Shown piece after piece: positions 39,150 to 50,172 of a DNA stretch of 64,000 nt (its first letter is position 1; each line of letters begins with the position of its first letter). The stretch comes from Myoxocephalus aenaeus (Eukaryota; Chordata; Actinopteri; Perciformes; Cottidae), in NCBI GenBank assembly GCA_038501785.1, contig JBAMJR010000013.1, positions 5,805,001 through 5,869,000 of the forward strand, written 5' to 3'. Both the position numbers and the translations under genes were made by a program. The notes under the pieces are model-generated. The model searched no databases. It worked only from the letters and a program-made list of their open reading frames with translations, and had not been told where the DNA came from.

Positions 39150-39576
39150 TAAAGGAACAGTGTGTAGCATTTAGCCGGATCTATTGGCAGTAATGTAATA
39201 TATAATATGTACGGCTGGTGTAGTGACTAGCACTGTTACCGCACAGAAGAGGGTCCGGGTTCGATCCCTGATCCCCGATCCCGGGCGGTGCTTCTGTGTG
39301 GAGTTTACACGTTCTCCCCGTGTCCGGGTTCTCTGGCTTCCTCCCACAGTCCAAAGACATGCAGCTTAGGTTAATTGGAGACTCTAAATTGCATGAATGT
39401 GAGCGTGAATGGTTGTGTGTCTCTATATGTGTGCCCAATGTCAGCTGGCATCGGCTCCAGCAACCCTAAATAAGATAAGCGGTTTGGTTAATGGAATGTT
39501 TTCTTTAGTGCATAAGCATCTAAAAATGAGAATTGTTTCAGCTAGATGCTGCCAAATCCTACACACTGCACATTTA
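39150..39576. mobile_element. MITE-like element interrupted by a SINE
   Basis: The left terminus TAAAGGAACAGTGTGTAG and the right terminus CTACACACTGCACATTTA are imperfect inverted repeats of a widespread teleost element. The internal host text (GGATCTATTGGCAGTAATG before, TGTTTTCTTTAGTGCATAAG after) is interrupted by a tRNA-headed SINE at about 39214-39500. Confidence 0.65.
39214..39500 (+). mobile_element. tRNA-derived SINE
   Basis: The head has A-box-like TGGTGTAGTGACTAGC and B-box GGTTCGATCCC, the internal RNA polymerase III promoter pair. The body has GTGTGGAGTTTACACGTTCT, CTTCCTCCCACAGTCCAAAG, ACATGCAG...TTAATTGGAGACTC, and the end CCCTAAATAAGATAAGCGGT, all typical of an abundant fish SINE. 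It lies in the same orientation as sh3rf3 and is moderately diverged. Confidence 0.8.
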
Positions 39577-40159
39577 AGTCAAAGTACAGAAGTATTACTG
39601 GAAATATACCTGGACCATGCGATTTATTCTCACAACTTTTTTGCACTTGGTCTAAAAAGACCTTAAAAAATGTATTATCGGATCGGTAACGATCAGAATG
39701 GTTTCAAAGCAGCCTCAAACATGTCAATGCAATTTCTTACATGCCAACATATCTACATTGATACAGATCAGCCAATATATCAGCCCAATATATTATTTCT
39801 TGGCCGGGCTCGAAGCATACCTAAACAGTATATGCAGCACACGTGTACGTACGTTCTGCAAGCCAGAGTTCACCTTGGCTACTTCTCTCCACTGGAGATT
39901 TTATTAACTTATTCCCCAATCACCTATTCTGACAGTTCTATGTGACTAACAGCATTTCTGTTTCTGACAGCTGGAAGCTGGAGACACATTGCTTTTACAT
40001 TTATTGCCTCTGGTTGCATTTACACCTGGGTTAAATGTGTTTTGGAATAATACCCATGCTGAAAAGCTGGAATGGCTTCTGGCACATATTGCAAGTAATG
40101 TTTTATGTTAAATGGAAACCACTCGATCTGTATGTGTGTATCTTTCTGTGTGTCTGTAG

Positions 40160-40275
40160 GATGCATCTCACCCGGGTCCCTCTCCCTCCTTGGCAGGGGT
40201 GCTGGTGCCGCCCAAAGTGGCCTCCATAACCTCTGAGCTGCTGGCCCATGCCAAGGTTCAGCTGCCACTCAACAT
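40160..40275 (+). CDS. sh3rf3: sh3rf3 exon 5: short linker before SH3-3
   Basis: The exon follows a TGTCTGTAG acceptor; it is 116 nt and ends AACAT before GTGAGT. It encodes residues 228-265 plus two bases of 266. The text is a serine/proline-rich linker ending VQLPLN, the same peptide that precedes SH3-3 in human SH3RF3. The donor is fixed by frame: AT joined to the first A of the next exon gives Ile, so LPLNI runs into YLALYAYKP. The upstream pyrimidine tract is weak, TTTCTGTGTGTCTGTAG, but conservation of both ends supports the exon. Confidence 0.9.
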
Positions 40276-40799
40276 GTGAGTACATCCCAGTGTGCCGTTA
40301 GCTCACCCACCTGCGGCCAGGTGTTTTAGTGCCTCCTTACTTCCAAACACCCGTTCCGTTTTCCAGCCGAGTGGATAGTCGCCTGAGATCCAAACATGAT
40401 TTCAGAACCCGCCTCCTGGCAGCGTTAAAGATATTTCCTCTTTTGTGCCCAGAGTTATTGGCCATGTTCCACCACCTCTGCAACCACATTTACTCCTCCA
40501 CTGGTCAAGGATCAAATCCCCCTCAGAAAGAAAAAATACAATCACACACCATTCCCTCAGCTGTGTGATTCTTCCACATCAGTGTTTCATAACAAGGCTT
40601 CCAACAGCACAGTCATCCCTTACATTATGCATTTCATAGTATAGCCTGTTATGTATGTATTGTTATAAAAGACATGTTCAAATGAACAACGAACAATATG
40701 GTACTTAGTCCTTACTAACAAAAGCAGTACTGGATACATCTTTAGTTCCCAATATATGCAGCTAACAGTGCTTGTTGTGTCAGCTTTTTAGAGATTTGG

Positions 40800-40930
40800 G
40801 GGAATTTTTACTTTATTTGTTAGTGGAGCGACAGGAAATGAGGGGAGAGAGAGAGATGGGGATCACATGCAAAAAAATTAGAAGCGGATGTTGTGATTAC
40901 ATAATTGGCATCCTAAACCCCCTGGGCTTC
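40800..40930. repeat. dispersed repeat related to the 47067-47231 insertion
   Basis: Shares GACAGGAAATGAGG...GAGAGAGATGGGG, ATCACATGCA and GGCATCCTAAACCCCCTGGG with the 165-bp insertion at 47067-47231. Diverged copy with uncertain ends. Confidence 0.5.
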
Positions 40931-41553
40931 ATCAACTGAACTTCGCACTCCAAATTTGCCAAAACTTGCAGACAATACCAACAAATATTACAATAGATAG
41001 GTAATGTGACTCAGTGTGAGTACTCAAGACAAACAAAGTGGGAGTTCGTAAGCTGCTGTTGGAAGCTTTGCTGTTGACTTAAATTATTTCACAGTTTGAT
41101 CATTTCTTGAATGGATCAAGAACGGAAACAAACACCTTACACACTCACAAGCACAATTAAATTCTTGTGGAAATGTAACCTCAGTCGTCACATCCAGATG
41201 GTTGGTGAGGCGCCAGCGCTGAGCAAGACTGTTCTATAATTTACCTCGCAATTAATCTAGCAGGTAACTGCCAGAAAGATACGGGTGTCTTCAAGGTGAG
41301 TGTGTGTTTGTGCTCTGGTACATCCATCCTTGTGCGGACCAATTTGAGTTTTAGACCTTGAGAGGGCATGTTGGGATATTTTTGGAAAGTAAGGACATTT
41401 GGTCAGTAATTACTTCTTCCAAGGTTAGTAGGTTTTGCGGTTTTGGCGAGAGCCCGGCTGTTTACTATTAACTGGTGGCCTTCCTGCAGGATGCGAGTCA
41501 AATATGTAACATTATCAGCTTTAGTAATATCACCTTCCAAGTAGCGCCAGGTA

Positions 41554-41554
<1 letters not shown>

Positions 41555-41600
<46 letters not shown>

Positions 41601-41603
41601 ACA

Positions 41604-41665
<62 letters not shown>
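41555..41665. repeat. interrupted (CA)n microsatellite
   Basis: CA run with AGACACAGAC and ATAC interruptions. Confidence 0.97.
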
Positions 41666-43293
41666 TATGTCCGGTGTAGGGTTTGTTCCACTGATGAGGT
41701 CGGACGTTTCCATCTTGACCTGGCAACTATTCCTGTTGCCATGGGGAGACGGGAAATGGTCCCCACATCTGTTACCATGGCAACGGGGGAGGCAGCGTAT
41801 ATAGGGCTTGTTTACTCTGTGGCCTTATCGTCTTCTGTCGGAGTCTGGCTCTCCGTACTACGAATGTCTCCCAGCGACACGACCAGACACCCGTTTATAT
41901 GTTAACGTAGATAGAATACACAATACTCAACAAGTACAAATATTCACATAAACTAAGATCCTAAGCACTACATTTATCATCTTACTACCTGTTAGTGGGC
42001 AGGTAAACAAAGATATATTGATTACCCATTCATCGGATAGCATATCATTTGGGAGTAATCCTTCATTCAGCATCAAATGACTTGAATTCTCATTGAGAAT
42101 ATAATTAATCCTGGGCTACAATATTAAAGCAGTCGTACATCTTGGATTTGATGTGAGTCATCTTATTCTGATTCTGAAACTGCATATGTTATAGTTCACA
42201 GTTCATTGCAACATAATAGCCTTTGATTCTGGTTAACATGCTAATATTTGGGAAATTGGTCTGTTGATATCTGAATAAAGATTGTAGTTATAGTAGAACA
42301 TATTTAATGATTTCCATACTTTAATATACCCAAAGGCATCATTTTAGTTTGAATGAGAACCAGGTCCTTAACGTAAAAGAGAATGTATTCTCAGATAACT
42401 TCAATTATGGCAACAACATTTTTTAAATATGTTTAGTGTTTTTGCCTGAGAAACTTTATCTCAACTATATCTCAAAATGTCCTATTAACTGTTATCATCA
42501 GTCAAACTGTGTAAGTGAGTTTAGTTGTTAAGGTAAAAACAACTTAACTCACTTAACTGGTAGTCATACCTCACTAACGGAAACTTTGAAATACACGTTG
42601 TTGCTGTTTTAGATGCTAAATGAGATCAATCACTGATATCCTAAAACAAGCTCTCATATTTACAGTTGCTTTGGAAATAGATGGTTTATGGTGGGAGGAT
42701 CAACCTCCACAGTTCCTCTCTGGGCTGACAAATACTATTGTACATCAAAATATGGTTTGGTGGTTTCATGAAGCAGTTGGCGGTGCATCAACCGTGTGCA
42801 TGCTCTTATTGGTCTGGTGCACTGCACATCTCAGTTTAACAACTATAAATGAGATGCATAAAATACACACTTCTTTCGTCTTACTTTCCATTTTGTAAAT
42901 AGATAAATTGAGAGAAATTATTGTAATCCCACAATAGAATTTAAACTTGTTTTGGATAACAAAAGATGAAAGTGTCATGAATATTCTTGAGTAATTTTCT
43001 TGATACCAGAGGAGTTATTTGTTCTTTGATTCAAGTTAAAGAGCATTGAAATGTGGTGTTCTCTCCTCCGATCTTAACACAATGACAGAAACTTCTACTT
43101 GTTCTTTAAAGGATTAATTTGCTAATTCACTTGTTTATTCCTTGAGTTATTTGCATTTGTAAGGGCTTTGCTTTTACTTTGCATAATTCATATTATCCAC
43201 ATGGGAGATAATTGGTATTTGGTGAACAGTTTCTCAAAATTTCCTGCTGACTCATAATGATTTTGTAATTTGACTGTTGCCTTTGTTCCACAG

Positions 43294-43464
43294 ATATCTG
43301 GCTTTATACGCCTACAAGCCCCAGAAGGCTGACGAGCTAGAGCTTAGGAAAGGAGAGATGTATCGGGTGACAGAGAAGTGTCAAGACGGGTGGTTCAAAG
43401 GCACCTCACTGAGAACTGCTGCCTCTGGTGTCTTCCCGGGAAATTACGTCACCCCTGTGTCCAG
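43294..43464 (+). CDS. sh3rf3: sh3rf3 exon 6: SH3-3
   Basis: The exon lies between TTGTTCCACAG and GTCAGT. It is 171 nt, entering in phase 2 and leaving two bases of codon 323, and encodes residues 267-322 plus parts of 266 and 323. It is a complete SH3 domain in a single exon: ALYAY at 269-273, DELELRKGEMY at 279-289, W299 in DGWFKG at 297-302, and GVFPGNYV at 311-318. In POSH-type proteins SH3-3 is reported to bind proline-rich partners such as Herp; that is paralogue knowledge only. The domain ends in TPVSR, shared with SH3RF3. Confidence 0.95.
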
Positions 43465-44435
43465 GTCAGTGAGCTCAGGATTGGGCGTGGGGAGGTATTG
43501 GAGGGTATCGTGGTGGTAGAGCTTCCTAGGAACATCACAGCATCCGGATAAAAGCAAGTCATGTTGGTGGTGTGCAGTTATAGTACAGAATATCACTTCC
43601 TTTGCCCAAGATGGAAAGGGGACAGGAACCACATGTGCTGTCCAGGTGTTCCTCTTCATCCCTACCTGCTGCAATTGTAATGCACTGTTAGTGTAAGTTT
43701 AGCTCAGTCATTCAGGTGAGAGGGCTGATGGGTGGGTCAGGGAGCTTCTTCTCCTTCTGCAGTGTTTTTATCTGGCACTGGTATTTCAAACCTTTGCTCC
43801 ACTTGTCGTTTGTGTCGCTCGGTCATGTGAACACAATCAGACTAAGGCCCCTCGTTTTGTCACACAAGGGCAGTGGTAGCGCAGTCGCGTTGTGATGTTT
43901 CGTGATCATTTCCTGGCTTCAACTGAACATACAAATCAGACTGAGCAGTGCAATTTACCTGTTATGGCATGTAATTGCACTCGTGTCTCTGTGTACTTAC
44001 GCTGCCACTTGTCACAAAGGCACGCCCAAAAAATAATGTTTTTGGGCTTGAGTTGACGAAGGCAACATGGCAGAATACTGTATTCTTCCTGCTTCAGCCT
44101 CTGCTCCACACTGTGCACTGTCATGATTTAGCTTTCACCAAAACGACCAAAGCGACAGCATATTCTGAGAAGTACTTACCTGGAAGGGACCGTAAACGAC
44201 TGTGAACTTTTACAGTATTAATTAGAATGAAAAAAACATGTGAAATCAGTTTGACCCATCTATCCCTTTTGGAAAAATAGTTTTTTTGTGAAAATGACTG
44301 ATTTAACTTTTAATTAGAATTAGGAAAATAATAGACATAGCGATCCCGAGGTATTTACAATACAATGTAACACACATAACAGCATTTAGTTGATACTGGC
44401 TCTGTCTTTGTAATACTCAGTGTTGATCACTATCG

Positions 44436-44444
<9 letters not shown>

Positions 44445-44506
<62 letters not shown>
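44445..44506. repeat. (ATC)n trinucleotide microsatellite
   Basis: About 20 perfect TCA units, the only long trinucleotide array in the window. Confidence 0.98.
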
Positions 44507-45668
44507 GTTACTTTTGGCATCCAAAACACTTTTACTCATAGCTGTTAAAACCAAATAAAACAGAAAAATGAGTGTGCTGAAATCATATTTGGCTATTTAA
44601 TTACCCCCATTGTTCCTGTATGCGTGAAAACATTAGCAGTTGCTGTTCATCTAATCTGTATTCTGCTCCGTGATGCAGTCAAAGAAAAAGAGAGAATGGA
44701 AGAAAATTAAAGCAAAAGGAGAATTAGAATAATAGAAATAGGAAGAAAATATCAAATGAGGAAGAGAGAGATAAAGAGAGGATGAAAAGAAAGATCTGGT
44801 ACTGTCGGAAAGACAAGAAGGTGGAGTGGAGGGAAAGCGTAAAAGACTGAATGGGGCGGAGAAAGAAAATTAAAGGTAGAATGAGTTGGAGGCCGATGGA
44901 AAGAAATTGAAATGGAAGATACTAGGAAGAGAAAGCAACAGAGTGAGGCGTATAAAGAGAAAATGGTACAAAGAGATGAAACGGCAGCAAAAACAGCAGG
45001 TGTCCCTCTTCACTTGATATGAATGGCTGCTTCATATTCTGCAGTTATGCAATCTGAGAGAGAGAGAGAAAGAGAGGAAGGACAGGCCAGTAATCAAATG
45101 AGAGGCAATTTGTTATTTTTACGCAAGCATACTCTCCTCTTCTCCCTCCCTCCCCCTTCCTTACCTCTCCCCCCTCCTTTGTCTGCAGTGCAGCTCAGAA
45201 ATGTTTCAATATGATAATGAGAGGCTGCCAAAGATGCACACACGCACACATGCACACGCATACATTGTTGAGTTAGACCAATACAGACTGCCACACAGCC
45301 TTTTTGAAATTTTTATATTTACATATTTGTTGTGGAATTTATTATAATGATTGATACAAACACACATTATTTGATTTGATCAGATTCCACTTAAGAATTC
45401 AATTCGTTTAGATAGTTAGTTAGTTATCCTGGATTCATTTGAGATTTCCTACATGTTATAGCGGCATACATGCGGATGTTTAGTGTTAAGGATGATTGTC
45501 TTCTCTTATAAAATAGTTTGAAGTCTTAAAAGTTACTTAAAAGTTCATCTCTATGGGCCTTTAAAAGTCCAACACACTCAATAAGCAGTCCGTGTTGTCC
45601 ATAGAAAACCTCAAACCAAAGAATCTGTGAATGCCTTTGCTTTTTCTATTGGTACACACATGCATGCA

Positions 45669-45670
<2 letters not shown>

Positions 45671-45703
<33 letters not shown>
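45671..45703. repeat. (AC)n microsatellite
   Basis: 16 AC units. Confidence 0.97.
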
Positions 45704-45708
<5 letters not shown>

Positions 45709-45984
45709 CAATAACTCTATATATGTGTGACAGGAAGTCAATGGGCGGCCATAAGAGTGTGAATACCGCCGATTCAATAATGTTCAGCTCACTGTTCTGC
45801 CATTCAGCACTCTGCAGACAGAAAGTTGAGCAGCCTGCAGCTCCATATACAGTCGGACATTAAGTCGTGCTGATCAACCGGTCAGATAATAACAGTGAAA
45901 TCACAAACTTTGACGAAGGTTTATAGTATCATGTTTAAACATTCAATGACAAGCCAATGTCCCTCACCCCTCTCTCCTCTGCAG

Positions 45985-46244
45985 GGCTCCGTTTGGAGTT
46001 GGTGCTTCTCGGGGATCGTCCAGTACAGTAGGTGGAGGAGGAGGAAGTGGGTGTATTAAAATCTCCGACCCCTCGTCCCCAGGATCCCCGGGGCCATCTT
46101 CGTCTCGTCCCTCCACCCCACTAATAAACTCTGTGAACACCACCAGTCCCGCCTCCTCGCCGCAAACTGCCGCCGCCCAGCTGAAGAACTGCCTGCGCTC
46201 CAGTCAGCACACGGTTAACCAGGCACGCACCTCAATGCAGCTGG
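45985..46244 (+). CDS. sh3rf3: sh3rf3 exon 7: Ser/Pro/Gly-rich linker
   Basis: This 260-nt exon follows TCTCCTCTGCAG and precedes GTAAGC. It completes Arg323, encodes 324-409 and leaves one base of codon 410. It is low-complexity: a run of five glycines, then SPGSPGPSSSRPSTP, then a more conserved NCLRSSQHTVNQARTSMQ that resembles the SCLRHS...ASQARS segment of human SH3RF3. No domain is predicted here; SPxxP and PSTP motifs could serve as kinase or SH3 ligand sites (inference). The donor is set by GGTAAG, and the one-base phase matches the next exon. Confidence 0.88.
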
Positions 46245-46865
46245 GTAAGCAGAACAGTACACTCACACAACGTTACGAACACACATAATGGGTTTAATCA
46301 TTCAGCACCGGATTCATTAAACATTCAGAAGCATTTGTTTTCAGTTTTGTTCCTGTTTCAACAGTCTATTGATCAACCCGGATCACATGTTCACTGATTA
46401 ACATAATGGCACAGCCCCAACATATAGATAAGAAACAATTCCTAATATTCTTCCCAAAGTGGCACTCGAGATAGAAGTGACTGAGAACTTAGTGACTCAC
46501 AAGTTGAGCTACAAACAAACATCCTGTTATTCTGCAACAGAAGCAGCCACAATAAAGCCTCCAATAAGGGACCATGTGAAAGGAGTAGTGAATTTTGTTG
46601 CATCCCTCCAGAGAAATGTTAGGCAAGTGAAAAGACAGTATTTACTTACATGGAGATGTGTTTGTGTCTGGTATTTTTCATGCCATGCTCTGCAATATCA
46701 CACTGTGCGATAAGACTCCTCACCAGCCGCTTAAAGGAGCAGAGGAGCAAGAAATCTTGCAGCATTTTATCACCATAGTCCTTATTACAGAATAATATAA
46801 TATTGATTAGTACATATACAAATAAATGAGCAGGATGAGATCCAGTTAGTGGCATTCAAATGCAG

Positions 46866-46915
46866 CACATGGCCAAAAGTGTGTTGAGCATCTCATTCCA
46901 AAACCAAAATTAGAA
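46866..46915. repeat. solo end of the Tc1-like repeat
   Basis: ACATGGCCAAAAGTGTGTTG followed by AGCATCTCATTCCAAAACCA matches the terminal region of the same Tc1-like family as 25395-25815. No transposase part is present. Confidence 0.6.
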
Positions 46916-46967
46916 AAAGATATGCATCATATCTCTTTTGAATTACAATTCAAATAAATAAAAAAAT

Positions 46968-47325
46968 CCATTCATCAATTTTCTACATCTAAAGACTTAA
47001 AAAGGGCTTTAAAGGGCTTAAAAAGACACACTCACGCTCACGTCCGCAGGACAATTTACCTAACCTTGTGATATATTTATGTCAGGCACTTTGGCCTTTA
47101 GAAGATAGGAGAGACAGGACAGAGGTCATAGGAAGTGCGGGAAGAGAGATGAGGGGTGACATGCAACCTGAACCGAGGGCATTGCAATTATATTGTCAGC
47201 GTCTTAAACCCCCAAAGGCTCCAAGGACGACCCTAACCTGCATGTCTTTTGACTGTTGGAAGAAAAGCACACAGAGAACCCCGAGGCAAGTGTATGCTTG
47301 CCATGAGCTGACAGTTGTAACCCGG
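46968..47325 (-). mobile_element. reverse-oriented SINE split by a 165-bp insertion
   Basis: Reading + strand, the text gives the reverse complement of the SINE seen at 39214: ATCCATTCATCAATTTTCTA (tail), CACACTCACGCTCACG...ACAATTTA, then after the insertion CCTGCATGTCTTTTGACTG and GGAAGAAAAGCACACAGAGA, ending in a degraded tRNA-like head near 47325. Confidence 0.55.
47067..47231. mobile_element. 165-bp insertion flanked by 8-bp duplication CCTAACCT
   Basis: CCTAACCT occurs at 47059-47066 and again at 47232-47239, immediately outside the segment, and removing one copy plus the segment restores the SINE order. An 8-bp target duplication is typical of hAT elements. I see no clear terminal inverted repeat. 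Related to 40800-40930. Confidence 0.55.
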
Positions 47326-47963
47326 ACCCATCATGCTGAGAACAATTTTGCAATGGAAACATGTATGTGGTCCTGTTTTGGGGAGCAAATATAATGCATC
47401 TATCCTCACTCTCTCGCTCCCTGCTCTATACAAGCCCACTGACTCATCACTGAACAGAAGCTATTATTTCAGAATTGTGACAAGAACATACTGCGAATCA
47501 CAATTTAGCGCAATTGCAGCATTACGACATGCACCCTAACGCACAAACTGTGCACAATACTAAGAGCTCTGATCCCTCAGTGGTGCTGCACACACACACA
47601 CACCGTACAAGATCTAGATCATATCAACCTTGTTCTCCACTCAGAGTCTATTCATCTCTCCAGAACTCCTTTTTCTTCCTCTTTGCATGCTTTCTTTCTC
47701 CCTTTGAGAATATAACGGTGACCCTTTCTTTTGGAAGGCTGAAGAGTACACACTGTGAGAACACGACCAAGAATAACACACGCGCGCACACAGAGCCATG
47801 TGCACTCCCACACACATACACACACAGACTACCAAACACAGCTGAATGACATCACTGTGCTTTTTGTTTTATGGAGGCGTAATGACAGAGCTTCATGCCT
47901 CTCTCCGTCCACCTCTTTTCTCCCTCTGTTTTTCTCTCCCTCTTTCACTCTCACATACAAACA

Positions 47964-47964
<1 letters not shown>

Positions 47965-48005
<41 letters not shown>
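47965..48005. repeat. (AC)n microsatellite
   Basis: 20 AC units. Confidence 0.97.
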
Positions 48006-48006
<1 letters not shown>

Positions 48007-48630
48007 CTGGTCTCCATTACAAAATAAAGTATGTGCATAGTTCTAGCGTTTAGTGGTTTTATCACATGACCAGTGAGCCTCTCTATGGATTTCTGCCTGA
48101 GCACTGCAGTGTAGCAGAGCAGGTGGCTAGCAACCCAGTGTGTCTCTCTGTGTGTGAATGTGTTATTGTGAGTGCATGTACATGAATCTATGTGTATGTG
48201 GGTGTGTATTTATCCTCATGAGCACCAAATGACCTCATACAAATTAAAGGCTGAGAAAAGTGGTCTAAACATCAGGACATCTCAGCCTGTATTTTTCATT
48301 ATAGAAAGGTGTCCGTTAAGAGTTATGACCTCGAGTTGAGCTCTGGGTATTCACAGTATGTAACACATGTTAGCAAGGTTGTTTGAATTGTGGATCTCAT
48401 CCTCTCAGATTGGCCCCAGTTTGTGGGTTTTAGCCAGACCACAAATGCACTGTGTCTTTAAGTGCATTTTTATGATATTGCTAGACCCACATACCAAAGC
48501 CATAGATTATTTTAGATATTGAGTGCTCCAAAACCATTGGCATGTTCCCTCTCAGGACTAGTGATGACTGCACTTATTATAAGTGTTCTTTCAATTATAA
48601 TAACAAACATGTGTTTTTTGTCTGTTTTAG

Positions 48631-48956
48631 TTCACAGTCCTCCTGCTGGAAGCCCCGAGCGCCCCTCAGTGGCCCTCTCCCCGCTGCGTCCTCAGAGCTC
48701 CTCCCCCTCACGCTGCCCCAGCCAATCGGGTCGTCCTCACTCCATGGCGTCTCCAGGACCCAGCCTCGGGCCTTCACCCCTCTCCTCTCCCGCCTTAAGG
48801 CCCCTCCTCCCCCTCTCATCCCCTCTCTCTTGCCTCACACCTCCCAACGTGTCAGCGGCGCTCCTCAACGGGGACCCAGCCAGCCCTCTGCAGCCGCCAT
48901 CGCCGGGCCCCTCCCATGCCTCAACCCAGGGCGTCCTCGCACATAAACCAGAGAAG
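48631..48956 (+). CDS. sh3rf3: sh3rf3 exon 8: proline/serine-rich linker
   Basis: The exon follows TTTGTCTGTTTTAG and precedes GTGAGC. It is 326 nt; two bases complete Val410, then residues 411-518, leaving phase 0. The protein is strongly Pro/Ser/Leu-rich, with repeated SP dipeptides. The conserved anchor TPPNVSAA followed by LNG near its C-terminal third matches human SH3RF3. Overlapping open frames on both strands result from the high GC content and are not separate genes. The exon ends with KPEK, which joins directly to the basic stretch in exon 9. Confidence 0.9.
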
Positions 48957-49349
48957 GTGAGCCTCATCCTCATGAACAACTAAGAAAGCACATTTTAGCT
49001 GAGAGTTTATTATTATTGGCTTGTTTTAAAGCTGGAGTGCGGATCTTTTGTCTTCCCCCTCTCAGTCAGTGACTAATTACACAAACACTGTTGCGTGCTT
49101 GTGACCTATGCCAGCAGATGAACTCGCCACATATACCCCACCCCCAGGAGCGCTCGCTTCAAGTCTTCCATGCAAATTAGGGGGCGTTTGGAAAAGCCAC
49201 TGCTCCAGTATTGTACAAATCCCAACATGCCCAAGAGCAGCAGTGTGACATCCTTGTCTGCCCTTCGTTCGTTCTCTTAATTTGTCCCTTCGTTTATCCT
49301 AGCCTGGAGCGTTCACTCCTGAAACTTCTTGTTGGAAGCTTCTGCCATA

Positions 49350-49565
49350 TTCTCACTGAGCATTCCAATACCCATACGACCATACTATTTAGGATGCCAG
49401 AAAAAGATGTAGTATGTCCCAATGCATATTACGTAAATGCATTATGCCAAAAGTGCCAGGATGTCCCACTGCATCCGGTCTCCTTTTGCAGAATGCAAGT
49501 CAGCATGCTTTGCTGGCTGTTCTGACCCACAATCCTCTGCGGATACATGAGCAAGAGGGTCAAAT
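49350..49565. repeat. MITE-like repeat remnant
   Basis: CATACTATTTAGGATGCCAG, GTAGTATGTCCCAATGCATA and ACCCACAATCCTCTGCGG are landmarks of a common fish hAT-like MITE. Ends are not clear. Confidence 0.5.
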
Positions 49566-49884
49566 AGATACGGATATCTCCACCAGCAGTGGCCTCAATT
49601 AACCAGAATTGCATACAAAAGAGTTTTTGTGTTTTGAAAAATGAGAGCAACCAGCGCTTTTTCTCTTGCTTCTACAATGCAACTTCTATTGTTTTCAGCA
49701 CATGAATAATCAAGAGCTGAATGCAGTAAATTCACACTTGTTTTCCGGAGGGAATTATAAGATATCACTCACGCAAGTACATAAAGAGAAGACAGATTGT
49801 GGTTAAACAGGGTCTTAAAACACTGTTTGGTTCATATTTTAATGAATATTTAATTACAATTAAATATAAGATTACAGCCTTCTG

Positions 49885-50172
49885 TGGAGGGGTGCAACTA
49901 ACAATTAATTTCATCATTGTTTAATCCTATTATTACTTTTGGGATTAATTGATTTGTCATTTAAAATCACAGTTTTCTAAAGCCCCAGCTTATTATGTCT
50001 GATTGACAAAAATATTGATTACTCCTGACAACTGAGAAGTTAGAAGTTAGAACTACGGAACAATTGATATTGTTGCTTTAAAAATGTCATAAGTGATCAA
50101 TTATCACAATTCTTGCAGGTAACTTTTCTGTCAGTCGACTAATTGGTTATTCAAGTAATTGTTTCAGCTCTA
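49885..50172. repeat. MITE-like teleost repeat (GCAACTAAC ... GTTTCAGCTCT)
   Basis: Begins GGGGTGCAACTAACAATTAA and ends TCGACTAATTGGTTATTCAA...TAATTGTTTCAGCTCTA. These are the inverted ends of a very abundant percomorph repeat rich in ATTAATCGATTA-like text. The interior is shortened relative to the family as I recall it. Confidence 0.65.

Larger units (their letters stand above)
39011..40159. other. sh3rf3 intron 4
   Basis: A 1149-bp intron from GTACTC to CTGTAG; over a third is the nested transposon pair at 39150-39576. The remainder is featureless. Confidence 0.85.
40276..43293. other. sh3rf3 intron 5
   Basis: A 3018-bp intron from GTGAGT to GTTCCACAG. Contains the repeat fragment at 40800-40930 and an interrupted CA array. 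Otherwise AT-rich, with nothing else supported. Confidence 0.85.
43465..45984. other. sh3rf3 intron 6
   Basis: A 2520-bp intron from GTCAGT to CTCTGCAG. Contains a trinucleotide array, a 300-bp purine-rich tract (44685-44990) and a GA run at 45056-45080. No gene. Confidence 0.85.
46245..48630. other. sh3rf3 intron 7
   Basis: A 2386-bp intron from GTAAGC to CTGTTTTAG. Holds a Tc1-like end, a reverse SINE with a nested insertion, and one CA array. Confidence 0.85.

Noticed and set aside
39214..39290. tRNA gene
   Set aside because: The A- and B-box-like sequences belong to the head of a SINE; the acceptor stem and anticodon arm do not form a normal tRNA.
48519..48983. Separate gene overlapping exon 8
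   Set aside because: The frame is the exon 8 reading frame extended into both introns; splice sites and conservation define the exon within it.
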